The notes: generated by a model from the sequence alone, not told the origin. A DNA stretch of 64,000 bases from Chryseobacterium sp. 7 (GCF_003663845.1 NZ_RCCA01000003.1:124001-188000), one strand, 5' to 3'; numbered from the stretch's first letter, positions 16,138 to 26,045 are shown. Translations and numbers: made by a program.

Positions 16138-19100
16138 TTATTTACCATTTGATTTTATAGAATCTGTTTTTATTTCACCTTTTGCATCTGAAGTTTTTTT
16201 GTCTTTTTTCTTCTTTTTAAACAAAGAATTGAAGCTTTTACTCCACACCACTCCTCCTCCATAGGCTTGATTAGCAGAACCGTTTGTACTCACCATTCCA
16301 ATGTTTGTAGGTTTGGAATAAGCACGTATAACCAACGTACCGTCATTCTTTTTCGATAAATCGTACTCTACAGAACCTTCTGTGGACAGATAATTGTTTT
16401 GCGCGCCATCTGTTTTGGATAATGGTATACCCAAACCGGTTTTTATATTTACCCTTGGAGAAAGGGCTACGCTTACTCCGGCATTGGCTCTGTCTCCAAA
16501 GTTGGAATTCTGGTCTCCTTTTACATAATTCAGGTCAATCTGGAATTCATTACTCATTGTATTAAGTACAGATCCCAACTGCTTCAGAAGCATATTATAC
16601 CCCTGTGATTCTGCAACGTTTCCTACATTTACTTCTACTCCACCACTGTTGGACACGTTAAACGTGCTCAGCAAAAGAACAGAACCGAACTGAAGTACCT
16701 TCTCACCTTCCTGGCTCATTTTCGCCGCAAGGGTTTCTCTTACCTGGCTGGATACATCCATTGCTGTCACATTAAGATCAATCTGAGGGTCTATCAACGA
16801 CTGGGTAATGTGGGCCTGCAGTAAGATACTGATAGGCTGTAATTTCCCAAGACTCAGATATTCCCCGGCATTGGAAACCATTCTTATATAGTTAGCATTA
16901 ATATCTAACGTGGGCTTCATCGCATCACCATCCCATCGGATGCTGCTGTTTCTTTCAATCTGGAATGTTTTATTAAGAATTGCCTTAGAGACAAATGTTC
17001 CGTTATCTACTTTATAAGTACCACTCATAGCAATATTCCCCTGTCTGTTCATATGGAACCTCAGCGGATCTGCAGATCCTTTTACAGTAATATTTCCAAC
17101 ATCATCTCCTACCAGTACATTTACGGTAGTTCCTTTATCTACAGCCAGATTGAAATCAATATTCATATTGGCTCCGGTTTTTTTCTTTTCTTCCAGGGTA
17201 ATTAAACCGTCTTTTCCTTCTTTCAGGAACCTCAGCATTTTAAATTCTTCAACATTGGAAGTAGAGCTGGAATTGAAGGTAAAGGTACTTCCGTTAAGCG
17301 CCTTCATATTGGGTGTTGTGATACTCAATCCTGAAACAGGTCCATCCACGTACAAATCTCCCTGTCCGTAAACTCTACCCCAGAACAGGTCAAAATCTTT
17401 CTGGGTAGTATTTAACATCAAAAGGTTGTCTGCTCTCATTACGAGAGATACCCCCATTGAAGAAAGGGTTTCAAACTGAATCGCCCCAGAGACATTCCCT
17501 TTGGAATTGGTTCTTCCATCGTGTACCTCAATATTGTTAAGGATAGCAAGCCCTTTGGTCAGCTGTATCACTGTATCATCAAAAGAATAATCTACTCCTG
17601 TAAATAAAAGCTTTAATCCAAAATCTTTTAACGCGATATCACCATTATAATCCAGGTTATTCAGTTTTCCGTTAATTTTAAGATCTCCGGTAGCTTTTCC
17701 GCGAAGGTTCCCGAAAATAGTCTGTACAAACTGCTGTGTAAATGACAGGTCAAAATCACGCATTTCTGCGGTAAGATCAATGATTGGAGAAGAAGTGTTA
17801 TTATTAACCGTTCCCGTTAAATTAAGGCTGTTATTCCCTAAAACTCCGGCAGAGTGTACTTTTACGTCAATATCATATACATTCAGAGAGAAACCGTTGG
17901 TTGCAGAAATAGAAATATCTCCCATATCATTACCATTCATCTTAATAGCATCAATATTAAGATCTACGAGTGGCTGTAAGGTACTTTTATCCATTTTGAT
18001 CTTGACACTTCCGTTAGCAAGACCTTTAATATCCATGGTATTTCCTCCGGATTGCATTTCCAGAAGCTTTTCTATTGCAAAATCATTGATTTCTGCATCT
18101 ACATAAAAATCTTTTGCTGATTTAAACTGTGCTTCTTTTACAAACAAAGCACTTTTATCGGAATATACTCTCAGGTTTCTGATATCAAAATCTCCGGTAG
18201 CCTTCCTGTAAGTAATAGAATGATTCAGTTCAGGGCTTGTATCTATTGCCCAGGTTACTTCATTGAATTTTACTTCAGTAGGTTCAAATTTAAATACAAA
18301 ATCACCGGCTGCATCTGTAGACTGATCTACATTGATGGCGTATTCTTTAAGCTTTTCATTCAATTCATCATCAGGACTTCCATGTTTAAATGTAGTTGCT
18401 AGATGAAGTGTATTGCCATTTTCATTATTCCCTTTCAGCTCAAAATCTTTGATGACATTTTTATTATAGAGTACTTTGCTGATCCTTGCATACAATTGCT
18501 GGTTAAGATCCGCCGTGTTAATTCTTACTTTAACACTGTCTACCATTGCACTGTCTCTGCTGTTATGTCTACGATCATGAACTTTATAATCAGGATTGGA
18601 AGATGCCAGCGCTTTATCAGCATCGGTAATCTCTTCCTCTTTCGTCATGATATATTTCAAAGAAGCTGCATCCAGATTCAGGATCAGGTTATTTGAATCT
18701 CCGTTATATTCTCCTTCTACAACAGCCCCCTGAGGTAATCTCAGTTCTGGTAAGAAATAATTGACCAATCCTTGCTGAACATCAAATTTCAGGGCAAAAT
18801 TCTGCCCGCGGTATAATTTTCTCGGCGGTGGACCTACCAGAATTCTTCCTACTCCGTTTTCTACCATTCCGGCAAGGTCTGCAAGGCTGTATCTTCCAGA
18901 TATTTTACCAGTAGCTGCTCCCGGCGCATCTACATCAATCACACGTCCTCCCGCTTCTACGAATGTTTTTAATTTGGCATTCGGGATATTATATTTTTGA
19001 GTTGCTGTAGCAAAATTCAGGTTATTGGCATTCACATCCAAAGTGAGATCGTTGATAGAAGACATGGCCATTTTCCCTTCAACCTGACCGCTTACCACCT

Positions 19101-20928
19101 GGCTGCCGGGTTTATTGGTAAAATAGTTCATGTTCAGGTAAGTGACATCTGCATTCACATCCATGGAAACCCTTGAAGTACTGAAATCTATTAATCCTTT
19201 GATGGTAGCTTTTGCCTGCTCATCATTAACGGTAATCAATCCGTTGTATTTTTTGTGATCCAATAATCCGTCCAGATATAGATTATTGATTGTTTTATCC
19301 ATTATTTCAACACTGGCAATCTGGGACTTTGTAGTCAGACGCATAGTATTGACATCAAAGCTTTGTCCGTTAAGATCAAACTTACCGGAAATCAATCCAA
19401 CTGTTTTATTTTTTGTAATAACAGAGGTGTTAAGATCTTTTACATCAAGATATCCAGAATATTTCGGCATCGCATTGCTGTAGCCTGTTAAGGTAAGCTT
19501 GGAAATTTTAGCCTGCCCTATTCCGGTTATTAAGTTTCCATTATCCACATAGATCTGATCCGGATTTACTTTTGCGGTTCCGTTATACTTTAGCTTCCCA
19601 AAATCGTCTGCAAAATTCTTCATCTTTTTGGAGATAAAGGAAGGCATCATTGCTTTTAAATCTTTGTAGGTAAAATCTGTGGAAAGATCTTTCGTTTCTA
19701 TGGAAAAATGACCTTTCAGTAAATTATCAACCTTCATGGTTTTGGTGGCAATATTCACATCAGGATTTCTGATCAGGAAATTTTCCAGGTGGAATTTGTT
19801 CAAAGACCCCGTCATTTTTCCTGCAAGATTGAACGGTTTAATATTATCCCAGTTTGTTACAAAATAACTGATATCATATCCGCTTAGCTGGCTTCCCTGC
19901 TGGATATTCATATCCCATCGTACTTTATCTGCAAAATCTGCCCAGGATCCGTCATGAAGATTAAATTTAATATCTCCCTGAAGTAAGCTATGATCTGTAT
20001 TGAGTGTAAGGTCTTTTAATGACAAAAACTGCTTCGTGAGAGACAGTTCTGTTGAAAAGGTATCTACAAAATGGGATTTTCCCCATCTTGAGGTTACAAA
20101 TGACATATTATTAATTAATGCCGAAACATTCGGGCCATTGACTTTTACGTTTGGTGCTTTTAAGTTAAATTTTGTTGCAGTCAGCCATTTTCCCTGTTCA
20201 CCGGGAGAATTTTCATTAACAATAGAAACTTTAGAGTCAATAATCTGAATTCTGGAATTCAGCTGAAAAGGAGGTTTTTTCGGGTCTCTTTTCTTCCCGT
20301 TGTCAAATAGCTCTACAAATCTTACAAAATTTGAGATACTGTCTCCTTTATAAGTAATTACTTTTACATCAGCATTTACCAAAGCCAGAGAGTTAAAGCT
20401 TAAAGAATTGCTGTTTCCTGAAATAGCATTGGCGGCCAGAGATATCCAGTCGGAATCTGCACGGAATTCGCGGGCTGTAATAAAGTTAAAACCTTTATAA
20501 TCTTTAACCTTTAACCCTTTTATCGTCACATCACCGAAGTAATTAACGTCTACACTTTCTGTGGTAAATCCAGATTTAAAATCATTATTAACAAGCTTTA
20601 GAGCCTGATCTGCTGCCCATTGTTTCGTTACCGGAAGATTGATGGCAATAAGAACTCCGCCCACAAGAAAAATACCCAGCCAAAAGAGAATCAGTAGAAG
20701 TTTTGCCCACCAGGTATAGCTGGTAACATCCTTCACAGCCTGCTTACCAAACTCTTCAGCTGTTTCCACCGGATGATGTATGGCATCTGATGCCAGCTCA
20801 GATGCTTCTTTTACTGTTTCACGTACTTTACCCTCTACATTTTCAACAGTTTTCTGTACCTGATCCCCTAGGTTTTCAGCTACAGATTTTTTATTCTCAT
20901 TCTCGTTATTATTCTCTAACTTTGCCAT
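16138..20928 (-). CDS. tamB: TamB-domain (DUF490) translocation/assembly protein
   Basis: A protein of about 1596 residues. I place the start at the ATG at 20928 (MAKLENNNENENKKS). An N-terminal extension to 21045 exists but runs through the tsaD coding region. Residues 1-70 are polar and precede one membrane anchor (LLLILFWLGIFLVGGVLIAI). The rest is a long repetitive beta structure, ending in the conserved DUF490 region (near GSVLLLSTFNVSNSGG) and a Lys-rich tail. TamB-like proteins span the periplasm and take part in outer-membrane assembly or lipid transport. It diverges from tsaD with only 4 bp between starts. Confidence 0.88.
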   Translation of the reverse strand: MAKLENNNENENKKSVAENLGDQVQKTVENVEGKVRETVKEASELASDAIHHPVETAEEFGKQAVKDVTSYTWWAKLLLILFWLGIFLVGGVLIAINLPVTKQWAADQALKLVNNDFKSGFTTESVDVNYFGDVTIKGLKVKDYKGFNFITAREFRADSDWISLAANAISGNSNSLSFNSLALVNADVKVITYKGDSISNFVRFVELFDNGKKRDPKKPPFQLNSRIQIIDSKVSIVNENSPGEQGKWLTATKFNLKAPNVKVNGPNVSALINNMSFVTSRWGKSHFVDTFSTELSLTKQFLSLKDLTLNTDHSLLQGDIKFNLHDGSWADFADKVRWDMNIQQGSQLSGYDISYFVTNWDNIKPFNLAGKMTGSLNKFHLENFLIRNPDVNIATKTMKVDNLLKGHFSIETKDLSTDFTYKDLKAMMPSFISKKMKNFADDFGKLKYNGTAKVNPDQIYVDNGNLITGIGQAKISKLTLTGYSNAMPKYSGYLDVKDLNTSVITKNKTVGLISGKFDLNGQSFDVNTMRLTTKSQIASVEIMDKTINNLYLDGLLDHKKYNGLITVNDEQAKATIKGLIDFSTSRVSMDVNADVTYLNMNYFTNKPGSQVVSGQVEGKMAMSSINDLTLDVNANNLNFATATQKYNIPNAKLKTFVEAGGRVIDVDAPGAATGKISGRYSLADLAGMVENGVGRILVGPPPRKLYRGQNFALKFDVQQGLVNYFLPELRLPQGAVVEGEYNGDSNNLILNLDAASLKYIMTKEEEITDADKALASSNPDYKVHDRRHNSRDSAMVDSVKVRINTADLNQQLYARISKVLYNKNVIKDFELKGNNENGNTLHLATTFKHGSPDDELNEKLKEYAINVDQSTDAAGDFVFKFEPTEVKFNEVTWAIDTSPELNHSITYRKATGDFDIRNLRVYSDKSALFVKEAQFKSAKDFYVDAEINDFAIEKLLEMQSGGNTMDIKGLANGSVKIKMDKSTLQPLVDLNIDAIKMNGNDMGDISISATNGFSLNVYDIDVKVHSAGVLGNNSLNLTGTVNNNTSSPIIDLTAEMRDFDLSFTQQFVQTIFGNLRGKATGDLKINGKLNNLDYNGDIALKDFGLKLLFTGVDYSFDDTVIQLTKGLAILNNIEVHDGRTNSKGNVSGAIQFETLSSMGVSLVMRADNLLMLNTTQKDFDLFWGRVYGQGDLYVDGPVSGLSITTPNMKALNGSTFTFNSSSTSNVEEFKMLRFLKEGKDGLITLEEKKKTGANMNIDFNLAVDKGTTVNVLVGDDVGNITVKGSADPLRFHMNRQGNIAMSGTYKVDNGTFVSKAILNKTFQIERNSSIRWDGDAMKPTLDINANYIRMVSNAGEYLSLGKLQPISILLQAHITQSLIDPQIDLNVTAMDVSSQVRETLAAKMSQEGEKVLQFGSVLLLSTFNVSNSGGVEVNVGNVAESQGYNMLLKQLGSVLNTMSNEFQIDLNYVKGDQNSNFGDRANAGVSVALSPRVNIKTGLGIPLSKTDGAQNNYLSTEGSVEYDLSKKNDGTLVIRAYSKPTNIGMVSTNGSANQAYGGGVVWSKSFNSLFKKKKKDKKTSDAKGEIKTDSIKSNGK

Positions 20929-20932
20929 TATT

Positions 20933-21949
20933 ATGAGCGACTCTATAATTTTAGGTATTGAATCGTCCTGTGACGACACCTCAGCAGCTATCATCAAGGG
21001 AAATTCTATTCTTTCAAACATTGCCGCGAACCAGGCCATCCACAAAGAATATGGCGGCGTTGTCCCTGAATTGGCTTCACGAGCCCATCAGCAAAATATT
21101 ATCCCCGTTGTTGAAAAATCTTTTTCTAAAGCAAATATACAACAAAATGCTATCTCTGCTATAGGATTTACTCGCGGACCGGGACTTTTAGGATCTCTTC
21201 TTGTAGGAACATCATTTGCTAAGTCTTTGGCTATGAGCCTTAATGTACCACTTATTGAGGTAAATCACCTTCAAGCCCACATTCTGGCCCATTTCATCGA
21301 AGATGCAAATCCTGTGCCGCCTACCTTCCCTTTCTTATGTCTTACCGTAAGTGGCGGGCATACCATGATTGTATTGGTAAAGGACTATTTCGACATGGAA
21401 ATCATCGGGAAAACCACCGATGACGCAGCGGGAGAAGCTTTTGATAAAATCGGGAAGATTTTTGACCTTGAGTACCCTGCCGGGCCTATTATTGACAGAC
21501 TTGCTAAGGAAGGAAATCCTGATGCTTTTAAATTCAATAAACCGAAGCTGGAAAACTACGATTATTCTTTCAGCGGCATTAAAACTTCCGTTTTATATTT
21601 CATCCAGAAGGAAGTCAGAAAAAATCCGGATTTCATTAAAGAAAATCTTAATGACTTATGTGCTTCTGTACAGAAATCAATTATTGAAATTCTGATGAAT
21701 AAGCTTGAAAAAGCAGCCAAAGACCTCAATGTAAATCAGGTAGCCATTGCAGGTGGTGTTTCTGCCAATTCTGCACTTAGAAAAGCCATGGAAGATAATA
21801 AAGAAAGACTGGGTTGGGATATTTACATTCCAAAGTTTGAATATACAACAGATAATGCAGCCATGATTGCCATGGTAGCGAAGCTGAAATTTGAGCGGGG
21901 AGAATTTACAGATTTGAGAACTTCCGCAACAGCAAAATATGATTTATGA
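20933..21949 (+). CDS. tsaD: tRNA N6-adenosine threonylcarbamoyltransferase
   Basis: A 338-residue protein of the Kae1/TsaD family. It begins ILGIESSCDDTSAAI and has the metal-binding HLQAHILAH together with VSGGHTMIV. It also has the nucleotide-binding IAGGVSANSALR. TsaD transfers the threonylcarbamoyl group to A37 of ANN-decoding tRNAs, with TsaB, TsaC and TsaE. It is the first gene of a coupled operon: its TGA overlaps the next ATG (ATGA at 21946-21949). Confidence 0.95.
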   Translation: MSDSIILGIESSCDDTSAAIIKGNSILSNIAANQAIHKEYGGVVPELASRAHQQNIIPVVEKSFSKANIQQNAISAIGFTRGPGLLGSLLVGTSFAKSLAMSLNVPLIEVNHLQAHILAHFIEDANPVPPTFPFLCLTVSGGHTMIVLVKDYFDMEIIGKTTDDAAGEAFDKIGKIFDLEYPAGPIIDRLAKEGNPDAFKFNKPKLENYDYSFSGIKTSVLYFIQKEVRKNPDFIKENLNDLCASVQKSIIEILMNKLEKAAKDLNVNQVAIAGGVSANSALRKAMEDNKERLGWDIYIPKFEYTTDNAAMIAMVAKLKFERGEFTDLRTSATAKYDL

Positions 21950-22341
21950 AAATACTCTTAGAAGAAAAAATACTGGGAACCCATTCTAAAAAGAATTCTA
22001 AATATTATTGGGTATTAGAAACGATCACAGGAAGACACGAGGGATCAGAAACTTTTTCAGAGTTTAACGGCGGAAGTTCTGAGACAGGATATATTCAGGA
22101 TATCAAAGATGAAGTTTTACAATTAATTAATTCTGAGCATGTTTTTAGTTTTCCTTACACTCCAAAAGAAGGAGATTTTTTATCGATCAAAAATAATTTA
22201 AGAAAACAGGAATATTTAAATCTGATTTTCATTAACAATAACTGGATAGAAGAAATATACATGTGTTCTTACAGAGAGTGTGATACAGACATCTATACAA
22301 CCATCAAAACAGGAGTTGCCTTTATAAACCAGGATATATGA
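21946..22341 (+). CDS. Hypothetical protein coupled to tsaD and rsmE
   Basis: A 131-residue soluble protein, no signal peptide or membrane segment. It overlaps tsaD upstream and rsmE downstream by ATGA in each case, so its translation is coupled to both. I recognise no motif. Its place between two RNA-modification genes is suggestive, but function is unknown. Confidence 0.7.
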   Translation: MKILLEEKILGTHSKKNSKYYWVLETITGRHEGSETFSEFNGGSSETGYIQDIKDEVLQLINSEHVFSFPYTPKEGDFLSIKNNLRKQEYLNLIFINNNWIEEIYMCSYRECDTDIYTTIKTGVAFINQDI

Positions 22342-23033
22342 AATTATTTTACGGAGAAATAGAAGATCAAAAAGTCACCATCAATGATGAAGAGCAACAG
22401 CATATTGTAAAGGTTCTTCGGATGAAAGATGGTGAAGATATTCATGTGACAGATGGAAAAGGAAAATTAGCTTCGGGAAAACTGGTTATAGAAGGTAAGA
22501 AAGCAGGACTTGAAATTTCTGAAATCCAAGAAAATCTTCCGGAATTCAATCCGAAACTTCATATTGCGATTGCTCCTACCAAAAATATTGACAGAATTGA
22601 ATTCTTTGTGGAAAAAGCTGTAGAAATGGGAATTTCTGAGATCAGTATTATCGTAACAGAAAAAACAGAGCGCAAAAACATCAATATTGATAAAATCAGA
22701 AAGCAGGCTGTTGCTGCATCAAAGCAAAGTCTGAGATTTCATTTTCCGGTCATTAATGATGCTGTAAAACTAACCGATTTTCTTAAAAACATTAATCCGG
22801 GAAATACTTTTGTAGCACACTGTCATGAAAATCTGGAAAGAATTGACCTTAAAAATATTCCTCAATTGGAACAGCTTACTTTTTTAATTGGTCCTGAAGG
22901 TGATTTCTCTGAAAAGGAAATTGCATTTCTGGCAGAAAATAAAGTAAAAGCAGTTTCACTCGGTAATCAAAGGCTCAGAACAGAAACTGCCGGCGTTTTT
23001 GTAGTTGCATGGAATTATTACAATATGATATAA
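22338..23033 (+). CDS. rsmE: 16S rRNA (uracil1498-N3)-methyltransferase
   Basis: A 231-residue SPOUT methyltransferase. An N-terminal PUA-like part (QQHIVKVLRMKDGEDIHVTDGKG) is followed by the knotted SAM-binding domain with LIGPEGDFSEKEI and SLGNQRLRTETA, both hallmarks of RsmE. It methylates U1498 of 16S rRNA. It is the last gene of the tsaD operon, before a bidirectional terminator. Confidence 0.94.
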   Translation: MKLFYGEIEDQKVTINDEEQQHIVKVLRMKDGEDIHVTDGKGKLASGKLVIEGKKAGLEISEIQENLPEFNPKLHIAIAPTKNIDRIEFFVEKAVEMGISEISIIVTEKTERKNINIDKIRKQAVAASKQSLRFHFPVINDAVKLTDFLKNINPGNTFVAHCHENLERIDLKNIPQLEQLTFLIGPEGDFSEKEIAFLAENKVKAVSLGNQRLRTETAGVFVVAWNYYNMI

Positions 23034-23037
23034 AAAA

Positions 23038-23075
23038 ACAAAAAGAGAAGATTCAACGTCTTCTCTTTTTTATTT
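23038..23075. terminator. Bidirectional terminator between rsmE and the SpoU gene
   Basis: AAAAGAGAAGA (23041-23051) pairs with TCTTCTCTTTT after a short loop, with A-rich and T-rich flanks on the two sides. Confidence 0.8.
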
Positions 23076-23083
23076 CTCATTAA

Positions 23084-23764
23084 TTATTTCCAATCAATAT
23101 TGTTTTCGCGCAGGTATTTTTCAAAAATCTGCTGTCCGCTCCTGATTGAATTAACTGTCCAAAGGATTTTCATTCTTAAAAGCTTTTCTTCATCCAGTTT
23201 ATAATCTATATCAGATTTTATCAGCTTTTGTTTCAGCTCATACATGCAAATGGATGCGGCTACAGAAACATTGAAGCTTCTAGTAAAACCATACATAGGA
23301 ATCGCCAGTGTCTCATCGGCAAAGTCCAGAATTTCCTGAGAAACACCTTCCATTTCAGTTCCGAAAACCAAAGCAATGGGTTCGGTAATTTCATATTCAG
23401 GCAGCATTTTAGCATTATTCTCCAACGAAACAACCACTATTTTGTACCCTCTGTCTTTAATGGACTGAAAAGATTCCATATTTCTGGGAAGTTTCTCTAT
23501 CTCTACCCATGTATCAGCCCCTTTTGTTACCCGAAGATTGGGTTCAAAACTGTATTCTTCCTGCAAAGCCACTACTTTATGAAAGCCGCATGCTTCCACA
23601 GAACGTACAATGGCTGCTGCATTTCGAAACTGGTAGACATCTTCCACAACAGGAAGTACAAAATCTGAACTTTCCTGGGAAAAATGTTCAATTTTTGCGA
23701 GTCTTTCTTCGGTTAAAAACTGTTTTAAATATTCGTAAGTTTGCGCTAAGTCTTTCATCCGCAT
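23084..23764 (-). CDS. TrmH/SpoU-family RNA 2'-O-methyltransferase
   Basis: A 226-residue SPOUT protein. The conserved motifs are NAAAIVRSVEACGF (motif 1), LVFGTEMEGVSQEILDFAD (motif 2) and IPMYGFTRSFNVSVAASI (motif 3). It is closest in layout to tRNA Gm18 methyltransferase (TrmH), but an rRNA target is not excluded. An alternative start two codons in (MKDLAQ) is possible. It converges on rsmE. Confidence 0.88.
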   Translation of the reverse strand: MRMKDLAQTYEYLKQFLTEERLAKIEHFSQESSDFVLPVVEDVYQFRNAAAIVRSVEACGFHKVVALQEEYSFEPNLRVTKGADTWVEIEKLPRNMESFQSIKDRGYKIVVVSLENNAKMLPEYEITEPIALVFGTEMEGVSQEILDFADETLAIPMYGFTRSFNVSVAASICMYELKQKLIKSDIDYKLDEEKLLRMKILWTVNSIRSGQQIFEKYLRENNIDWK

Positions 23765-23924
23765 TCAGTTATTTTTTCAATAGCCTTATGAAACGTCTGC
23801 CATGTTCATTTTATTTTGATAAAATTTCATGATAAGCGTTTCATTCATTTTCAAATCTTTGCAAATTAACGTAATTTTGACCTATGAACCCTAATCGGTC
23901 TCCAATTCTTAATTAAAATAATAC

Positions 23925-24941
23925 ATGAAGCGAAAAGTCCTGCTCATCTATACCGGTGGAACCATCGGAATGGAAAAAGATTACGAAACCGGAAGTCTCC
24001 GTGCTTTTGATTTTGGTAATATATTTGAAAAAATGCCAGAAATGAGGCTGATGGAATGTGAAGTATTTGTTCACCCTTTTGCTAAGCCACTGGATTCCTC
24101 AGATATGGGTCCTGAAGAATGGAGAGTGATCGCTAATTATATTCAAAAAAATTATGATGATTATGATGGATTTTTGATCCTTCATGGAACGGACACCATG
24201 TCTTATACGGCATCAGCATTAAGTTTTATGCTAAAAGGATTAAGAAAACCGGTAATTATGACAGGTTCCCAGCTTCCTATTGGTGATTTAAGAACGGATG
24301 CGAAGGAAAATCTTCTAACGAGTCTTTATTATGCAAGCCTTTATGAGAATGATGAAGCAGTTATTCAGGAGGTTGCCGTATATTTTGAGTACAAATTATT
24401 AAGAGGAAACAGAACTTTGAAATATTCTGCGGAGTACTTTGATGCTTATTCAAGTCCGAACTACCCTATTTTGGGACAATCCGGAGTTCATTTGAATATT
24501 ATTAAAGATAACCTGTTCCGTTGTGATCCGGAGGTAGAATTTCATGTGGATGAACATATTTCTGAGGATATTTTATTCTGGAGAATTTTCCCAGGTATGC
24601 ATCTGAGCCACTTCAAAGAAATCCCTAAAATGAAGGTTCTAATCCTTCAGGTTTTTGGCTCAGGAACTATTTTCAGCAGTGCAAAAACTCAAGAAACGCT
24701 TCAGGAAATCAGAAATAACGGAACTGAAATTGTGGTGGTAAGTCAGTGTATTTCAGGAGGAATCTCATTCGGAAAGTATGAAAACAGTAATATTTTCTCC
24801 AGAATCGGAGCCATCAGCGGAAGAGATATGACTGCAGAAACGGCAATTACCAAAGCAATGCACCTGATTGATAACCCAAGTTACTCCGGAAGTTTCGCGG
24901 ATAATTTCACCAGAAGCCTTTGTGGAGAAATTACAGATTAA
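23925..24941 (+). CDS. ansA: Type I L-asparaginase
   Basis: A 338-residue cytoplasmic asparaginase. The first catalytic Thr is in IYTGGTIGM near the N-terminus, and the second Thr-Asp pair in ILHGTDTMSYTASAL. The conserved Lys is in RTDAKENL. It converts L-asparagine to aspartate and ammonia. There is no signal peptide, which supports type I over the periplasmic type II. It precedes the tRNA-Ser gene, which has its own promoter. Confidence 0.92.
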   Translation: MKRKVLLIYTGGTIGMEKDYETGSLRAFDFGNIFEKMPEMRLMECEVFVHPFAKPLDSSDMGPEEWRVIANYIQKNYDDYDGFLILHGTDTMSYTASALSFMLKGLRKPVIMTGSQLPIGDLRTDAKENLLTSLYYASLYENDEAVIQEVAVYFEYKLLRGNRTLKYSAEYFDAYSSPNYPILGQSGVHLNIIKDNLFRCDPEVEFHVDEHISEDILFWRIFPGMHLSHFKEIPKMKVLILQVFGSGTIFSSAKTQETLQEIRNNGTEIVVVSQCISGGISFGKYENSNIFSRIGAISGRDMTAETAITKAMHLIDNPSYSGSFADNFTRSLCGEITD

Positions 24942-24954
24942 ATTGTAAGAATAA

Positions 24955-24985
24955 TTTGGATATTCCAGAAATTACACTATTTTTG
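24955..24985 (+). promoter_or_regulatory. Consensus promoter of tRNA-Ser
   Basis: TTTG (24955-24958), 19-nt spacer, then TATTTTTG (24978-24985): a perfect Bacteroidota -33/-7 pair, ending 11 nt before the tRNA. Confidence 0.85.
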
Positions 24986-24996
24986 CAATCTCAAAA

Positions 24997-25083
24997 AGAG
25001 AGGTGTCCGAGTGGTTGAAGGAGCTACCCTGGAAAGGTAGTATACGGGTAACTGTATCGAGGGTTCGAATCCCTTCCTCTCTG
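24997..25083 (+). tRNA. tRNA-Ser (GGA)
   Basis: An 87-nt class II tRNA. The acceptor stem is AGAGAGG with CCTCTCT and discriminator G. The anticodon stem CTACC/GGTAG encloses the loop CTGGAAA, anticodon GGA at 25031-25033. A long variable arm and a GTTCGAAT T-loop are present. CCA is not encoded. Confidence 0.96.
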
Positions 25084-25092
25084 CAAGAAAAT

Positions 25093-25127
25093 AAAATCCT
25101 GTGCTGGTTTAGCACAGGATTTTTTTG
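25093..25127 (+). terminator. Terminator after tRNA-Ser
   Basis: AAAATCCTGTGCT (25093-25105) pairs with AGCACAGGATTTT (25111-25123), then more T. Confidence 0.9.
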
Positions 25128-25206
25128 TTTTCATAATACATTAAATAGGATATAACAATTATGATATAGCAAAGCTAGCATAGATTATTTTTAATTTTAA
25201 AATAAT

Positions 25207-25422
25207 CTATTCAAAATCATAACTAATATTTAATGAGTCCAACATTTTTTTTGACTCCATAACTTTATTCTCGTCAGCTATAATTTCTACAAAATCATTT
25301 TTTCTATATAATTCTAACTTTTCAGCAACATCTTCTAATGAAGATAAACACTGATTAGAATATAAAACTTTTAATGCCAACAAAATATCTTGACTATTTT
25401 CTTTAATAATTATTTTTTTCAT
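25207..25422 (-). CDS. Small protein in the toxin-immunity module
   Basis: A 71-residue soluble protein starting MKKIIIKENSQDILLALKVLY. The C-terminal half (LEDVAEKLE, then NKVMESKKMLDSL) faintly resembles the C-terminal fold of ribosomal protein L7/L12, which is only a weak guess. The same frame stays open upstream of the ATG for about 24 codons with coding-like content (NYRELGLAPLNITVDKVK) but no start. It may therefore be the tail of a longer, broken gene. Low GC and position after the toxin suggest an immunity gene. Confidence 0.5.
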   Translation of the reverse strand: MKKIIIKENSQDILLALKVLYSNQCLSSLEDVAEKLELYRKNDFVEIIADENKVMESKKMLDSLNISYDFE

Positions 25423-25490
25423 TTTTACTTTATCAACAGTAATATTAAGAGGTGCTAAACCTAATTCTCTGTAATTTTTTTTATTATCAT

Positions 25491-25706
25491 TTAAATACTA
25501 CCTTGATATTCTTCTATTGAATGATAATCTGTGATACAGATTATCATTATTTCTTTTGCTTCTTCAAAAGTAATTTGAATGAATTCTTTTCTCATTTCAT
25601 TCATAGATTCTAAAGGAGATAATGTTTGTTTAAGCCCTATATAAGCTTCAAAAACATTTTTTCCATCTTTCTTTAATTTGCTGATAATAATCTTTACTTT
25701 ATATAA
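25491..25706 (-). pseudogene. Immunity-like gene remnant without a start
   Basis: An open frame directly after, and in the same frame as, the stop of the gene at 25707-26045. It encodes about 70 residues (LYKVKIIISKLKKDGKN..., ITFEEAKEIMIICITDYHSIEEYQ) with natural composition, but there is no ATG, GTG or TTG in the first half. It reads like a gene that lost its 5' end. One possibility is that it was originally continuous with the small gene at 25207-25422. Confidence 0.45.
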
Positions 25707-26045
25707 TTAAAATGTTTTCCAATCTTTCATTAAATCTATAAGTTCTTGTAAAGGCATTTCCATATTCTGATACTCTTGCTGATCCGAAATAAAGTATGCT
25801 ATCTCTTTATCACATTTAAAGTGCCCAGAGTCATATCCAATTGGTAAAAACATACCATAAGGCTCTATAACTTCTTTCCATGTCTTATTTTCATTTTTAA
25901 CATCTTCTAGCATATCTATAATTTCTTGAATGTTATCAGATTCACGAAATTTACCAATAAATAGACTTAACAATATATATTTCTCGTCAGTTGATTTTAC
26001 AATCTGATAATCATTATCAATTACTTTGAATTCTACTTTACTCAT
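25707..26045 (-). CDS. Probable immunity protein of the EndoU toxin
   Basis: A 112-residue acidic soluble protein starting 2 bp after the toxin stop codon. The tight spacing, small size, acidic composition and same strand are those of a cognate immunity gene in polymorphic toxin loci. I do not recognise the family. It should bind and block the EndoU-like nuclease domain encoded upstream. Confidence 0.7.
   Translation of the reverse strand: MSKVEFKVIDNDYQIVKSTDEKYILLSLFIGKFRESDNIQEIIDMLEDVKNENKTWKEVIEPYGMFLPIGYDSGHFKCDKEIAYFISDQQEYQNMEMPLQELIDLMKDWKTF

Noticed and set aside
18403..18696. 97-codon plus-strand frame inside tamB
   Set aside because: Antisense shadow of a well-supported long gene; no start context or family.
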